Source: CALBPI01 sp963922335 (GTDB lineage: Bacteria > Pseudomonadota > Gammaproteobacteria > Steroidobacterales > Woeseiaceae). From it: DNA of 64,000 nucleotides. Made by a program: the position numbers and the translations under genes. Under the pieces are notes generated by a model. The model was not told the DNA's origin. It saw only the letters and a list, made by a program, of their open reading frames with translations, and ran no database searches. Each line of letters begins with the position of its first letter. Position 1 is the first letter of the stretch. The stretch is taken from the NCBI GenBank assembly GCA_963922335.1, contig CAWUIB010000006.1, positions 62,001-126,000 of the forward strand. The letters run 5' to 3'. Of this stretch, positions 61,354-64,000 are shown one piece after another.

Positions 61354-63797
61354 CCGAAACTCTGATGCCGGCGGCAGAAGCCTGGTTCGAGTCGCAACGC
61401 TGGGACGTGTTTCCGTTCCAGCGTGAGGCGTGGGCAGCATTTGATGCGGGCGCCTCCGGGCTGATCCATTCGCCGACCGGTAGTGGAAAAACACTGGCCG
61501 CGTGGATGGGGCCGCTGTGTCGGTTTGGTATGCAGACCGGCGGGTTGCGTGTGCTTTGGATTACGCCATTGCGAGCGCTTGCCAACGACACGCGCAATAG
61601 CCTCGAGGAGGCGGTCGCTGTGCTTGGCAGTGACTGGCGGGTTGAGATTCGAACCGGCGACACCGGCAGTAGCGCCCGCCAGCGCCAAAGGAAGACACCG
61701 CCCGAGGCACTGATCACCACACCCGAGAGCCTGTCTGTTCTGATGAGCTACGCTGACGGTGCCAAGTTGTTCTCAAAGCTCGAAGCTGTGATTGTCGATG
61801 AATGGCATGAGCTCATGGGCAGCAAGCGCGGCGTGCAGCTGGAGCTGTGTCTTGCACGCCTGCGAACATTGCGCCCGCAGCTATCGGTTTGGGGGTTGTC
61901 GGCGACCCTTGCGAATCTCGATGAAGCGATGGCAGTGCTTTGTCCGCAAGCGCAAAACCGACGCCTGGTTGCCGGCGCCATGCCCAAAGAAACTCGAGTG
62001 GACACGATCATGCCGCAAGGTCTCGAGCAGTTTCCGTGGTCCGGGCACCTCGGGCTTGGCTTGATCGACGATGTGGTGGCCCAAATCGAGCGCGCTGCCA
62101 CAACACTCGTGTTCACAAACACGCGTTCACAGAGCGAGTTGTGGTTTGAAGCGCTTATGCAAGCGCGCCCCGATTGGGTCGGGCGCATCGCTCTGCATCA
62201 TGGCTCGGTAGACAGGGCGCTACGACGCAAGATTGAGGCGGCGTTGAAGTCGGGTGAACTCGTCGCGGTTGTCTGTACCTCATCGCTCGATCTCGGCGTG
62301 GACTTTGCCCCAGTTGATCAGGTGTTGCAGGTTGGCAGTCCGAAAGGTGTCGCACGATTGATGCAACGCGCCGGTCGCAGTGGTCATCAGCCTGGCGCGG
62401 TGTCGCAAGTTTGGTGCGTGCCGACCTACGCATTGGAATTGGTCGAAATTGCAGCAGCGCGCGATGCGTGGGAGGCGAGGCGAATCGAGGCTCGGCCTGC
62501 ATTGCGCCTTGCGCTGGATGTGCTGGTGCAGCACCTCGCGACCATTGCACTTGGCGGCGGTTTTACTTCGAATGAAATGCTCGCGGAGGTCCGTTCGACA
62601 TACTGCTTTGCTGCGCTAACCGATGAGCAATGGGGGTGGTGTCTCGACTTCATCACGCGCGGTGGACAGGCGCTGTCAGGCTATCCGCAATTCCGCCGCG
62701 TCGTACTCGAAGACGGAGTCTACCGAATGACGGATCGCCGAATATCACGCCAGCACCGCTTGGGTATTGGCACGATCTCGAGCGACACAACCATGCGAAT
62801 CAAGTGGCTGTCAGGCGGTTCGCTGGGACATATTGAAGAGTCATTCGTTGCGCGCCTCGACAAGGGTGATCGATTCTTGTTTGCAGGGCGTTTGGTCGAG
62901 TTGGTACAGGTTCGCGAGATGGTGGCTTATGTGCGCCGATCGAAGCGCGGCAAGAAGACAGTACCGCGCTGGCAGGGTGGGCGGATGCCGTTATCGAATG
63001 AACTCGCCGATAGCATGCAAAGCGTGCTTGCAGATTTCGCATCCGGCAGCCATCAGCACAAAGAGCTCACGCTACTGGCGCCGCTGCTTGAGCATCAAGC
63101 GACAGTGTCGCGATTGCCCACCCCCGGCATACTGCTGGTCGAGGTCTGCAAGACTCGCGAGGGGATGAGCATCTTCTTGTTTCCATTTGCCGGTCGCCTG
63201 GTCCATGAGGGGCTCGCCACACTGGTGGCATGGCGAATCGCACGAGACACACCAATCACCTTTACGCTTTCGATGAATGACTACGGTTTCGAGCTGCTGG
63301 CATCCGCACCTTTCGACATTCAAGAGCAGGACGTTAGATCATGGTTGGCTCCAACGGGTCTCACCGACGATCTGGTCTCTGGCGTGAACCTCTCCGAATC
63401 AGCGAAGCGTCAATTTAGAGACATCGCTCGGATTGCTGGTCTGGTTTTTCAAGGGTACCCGGGGTCGGGGAAATCAACGCGCCAGATCCAGGCTTCGTCG
63501 GGCCTGATCTATGACGTGTTGTCTCAGTATGACGAGGGCAACCTGCTCGTGGACCAGGCGCAGCGCGAAGTCCTCGACGCGCAATTGGAATCGCAGCGAA
63601 TGCGCCATGCACTGGAGCGACTGCAGGCTTCGGAAATCTGTATCGTCGAGACCGACCGATTATCACCGTTCGCATTTCCGCTCTGGGCGGAGCGACTCCA
63701 GAGCCAGATCATGTCGAGCGAAACATGGCGTGACCGGGTACAGAGGATGGCGGACCGTCTCAATGCGGCTGCCAGGAAAGGTAAGCGCTCGGCATGA
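61350..63797 (+). CDS. Ligase-associated Lhr-type DEXH helicase
   Basis: 815 residues. Walker A is SPTGSGKT (K47), motif II VDEWHELMGS with D150 E151 W152 H153, motif III SATLANLDEA, and the C-terminal helicase domain has FTNTRSQSELWFEAL, SSLDLGVDFA and RLMQRAGRSGHQPG. The C-terminal half is the Lhr-core winged-helix and beta-barrel part. Length fits the ligase-associated Lhr-Core2 group, which unwinds DNA 3' to 5'. Fully overlapped operon with ligase and PdeM. Confidence 0.94.
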   Translation: MTETLMPAAEAWFESQRWDVFPFQREAWAAFDAGASGLIHSPTGSGKTLAAWMGPLCRFGMQTGGLRVLWITPLRALANDTRNSLEEAVAVLGSDWRVEIRTGDTGSSARQRQRKTPPEALITTPESLSVLMSYADGAKLFSKLEAVIVDEWHELMGSKRGVQLELCLARLRTLRPQLSVWGLSATLANLDEAMAVLCPQAQNRRLVAGAMPKETRVDTIMPQGLEQFPWSGHLGLGLIDDVVAQIERAATTLVFTNTRSQSELWFEALMQARPDWVGRIALHHGSVDRALRRKIEAALKSGELVAVVCTSSLDLGVDFAPVDQVLQVGSPKGVARLMQRAGRSGHQPGAVSQVWCVPTYALELVEIAAARDAWEARRIEARPALRLALDVLVQHLATIALGGGFTSNEMLAEVRSTYCFAALTDEQWGWCLDFITRGGQALSGYPQFRRVVLEDGVYRMTDRRISRQHRLGIGTISSDTTMRIKWLSGGSLGHIEESFVARLDKGDRFLFAGRLVELVQVREMVAYVRRSKRGKKTVPRWQGGRMPLSNELADSMQSVLADFASGSHQHKELTLLAPLLEHQATVSRLPTPGILLVEVCKTREGMSIFLFPFAGRLVHEGLATLVAWRIARDTPITFTLSMNDYGFELLASAPFDIQEQDVRSWLAPTGLTDDLVSGVNLSESAKRQFRDIARIAGLVFQGYPGSGKSTRQIQASSGLIYDVLSQYDEGNLLVDQAQREVLDAQLESQRMRHALERLQASEICIVETDRLSPFAFPLWAERLQSQIMSSETWRDRVQRMADRLNAAARKGKRSA

Positions 63798-64000
63798 TTA
63801 ATCCAGATTCGCAACGTGTCTGCGAATTGAAATGCTGCGGCGAGACGCTGATCGCGACGCCTGAGCGCGCGCTCTATTGGCCCGCGCAAAGCGCCTTGCT
63901 GGTCGCGGATTGGCACCTCGGGAAAGCGGAGGTTTTCGGATCACGTGGTTTGGCGATCCCCGCTGGCAGCGACGAGAGTGACCTCGAGCGGCTAGCGACC
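63794..64000 (+). CDS. pdeM: Ligase-associated endonuclease PdeM (5' part)
   Basis: The first 69 residues are visible before the window ends. ATG 63794 overlaps the helicase stop by four bases (ATGA). The metallophosphoesterase motif LLVADWHLGKAEVF and the following GLAIPAGSDESDLERL are typical of PdeM, also called MPE, the manganese-dependent endonuclease of this repair cluster. The remaining two thirds, with the other metal ligands, lie outside the window. Confidence 0.9.
   Translation, partial: MINPDSQRVCELKCCGETLIATPERALYWPAQSALLVADWHLGKAEVFGSRGLAIPAGSDESDLERLAT

Overview
The window reads as chromosomal DNA of a moderately GC-rich, polarly flagellated marine-type gammaproteobacterium. 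The flagellar locus has the Pseudomonas/Vibrio polar architecture: the regulators FleQ, FleS and FleR sit between fliS/fliT and fliE, the FlhF and FleN positioning pair follows flhA, and fliA comes next. Several sigma-54 (GG-N10-GC) and sigma-28 (TAAA-N15-GCCGATAA-like) promoters can be read directly. The exact genus cannot be named from sequence alone. Nothing looks like a prophage, insertion sequence, integron or CRISPR array, and no tRNA or rRNA gene was seen.

Layout. 1-8973: late flagellar genes flgI (3' part), flgJ, flgK, flgL, fliC (own sigma-28 promoter), flaG, fliD, fliS and a fliT-like gene. 9162-13201: fleQ, then fleS-fleR behind a sigma-54 promoter. 13198-27654: fliEFGHIJ, fliK (own sigma-54 promoter), fliLMNOPQR (own sigma-54 promoter with a strong inverted repeat over the fliL start), flhB and flhA. 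27703-31879: flhF, fleN, fliA, a DUF2802 membrane protein and an HDOD protein, with no chemotaxis genes between fliA and DUF2802. 31896-35325, minus strand: a PilZ-like protein, MotB/PomB, MotA/PomA and a catalytically degenerate GGDEF protein, with two sigma-28 promoters. 35503-36874: a second fleQ homologue broken into two frames. 36881-42552: an Fe(II)/2-oxoglutarate oxygenase-like protein, a TonB-dependent receptor and three small exported or lipoprotein-like proteins. 42695-49640: a MoxR-DUF58-DUF4381-BatA-BatB/C-BatD envelope operon. 49688-55777: an AraC/Ogt-type alkylation-repair protein, a DMT exporter, a HAD hydrolase, an alpha/beta hydrolase, a DUF4398-OmpA protein, a 65-residue protein and a DUF2797 protein. 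55886-64000: lipA, sohB, an M48 lipoprotein, then the ligase-associated DNA repair cluster (exonuclease, ATP-dependent ligase, Lhr-type helicase, PdeM phosphoesterase, cut off by the window end).

The flagellar genes fit a four-tier cascade: FleQ with sigma-54 drives fleSR and export-apparatus genes, FleR with sigma-54 drives further basal-body genes, and FliA (sigma-28) drives flagellin and the stator/GGDEF unit. The items most worth a second look are the 11-bp dyad that spans the sigma-54 transcription start and the Shine-Dalgarno of fliL, the split second FleQ, the stator operon that carries two degenerate c-di-GMP modules (GGDEF and PilZ) under sigma-28 control, and the missing chemotaxis block.
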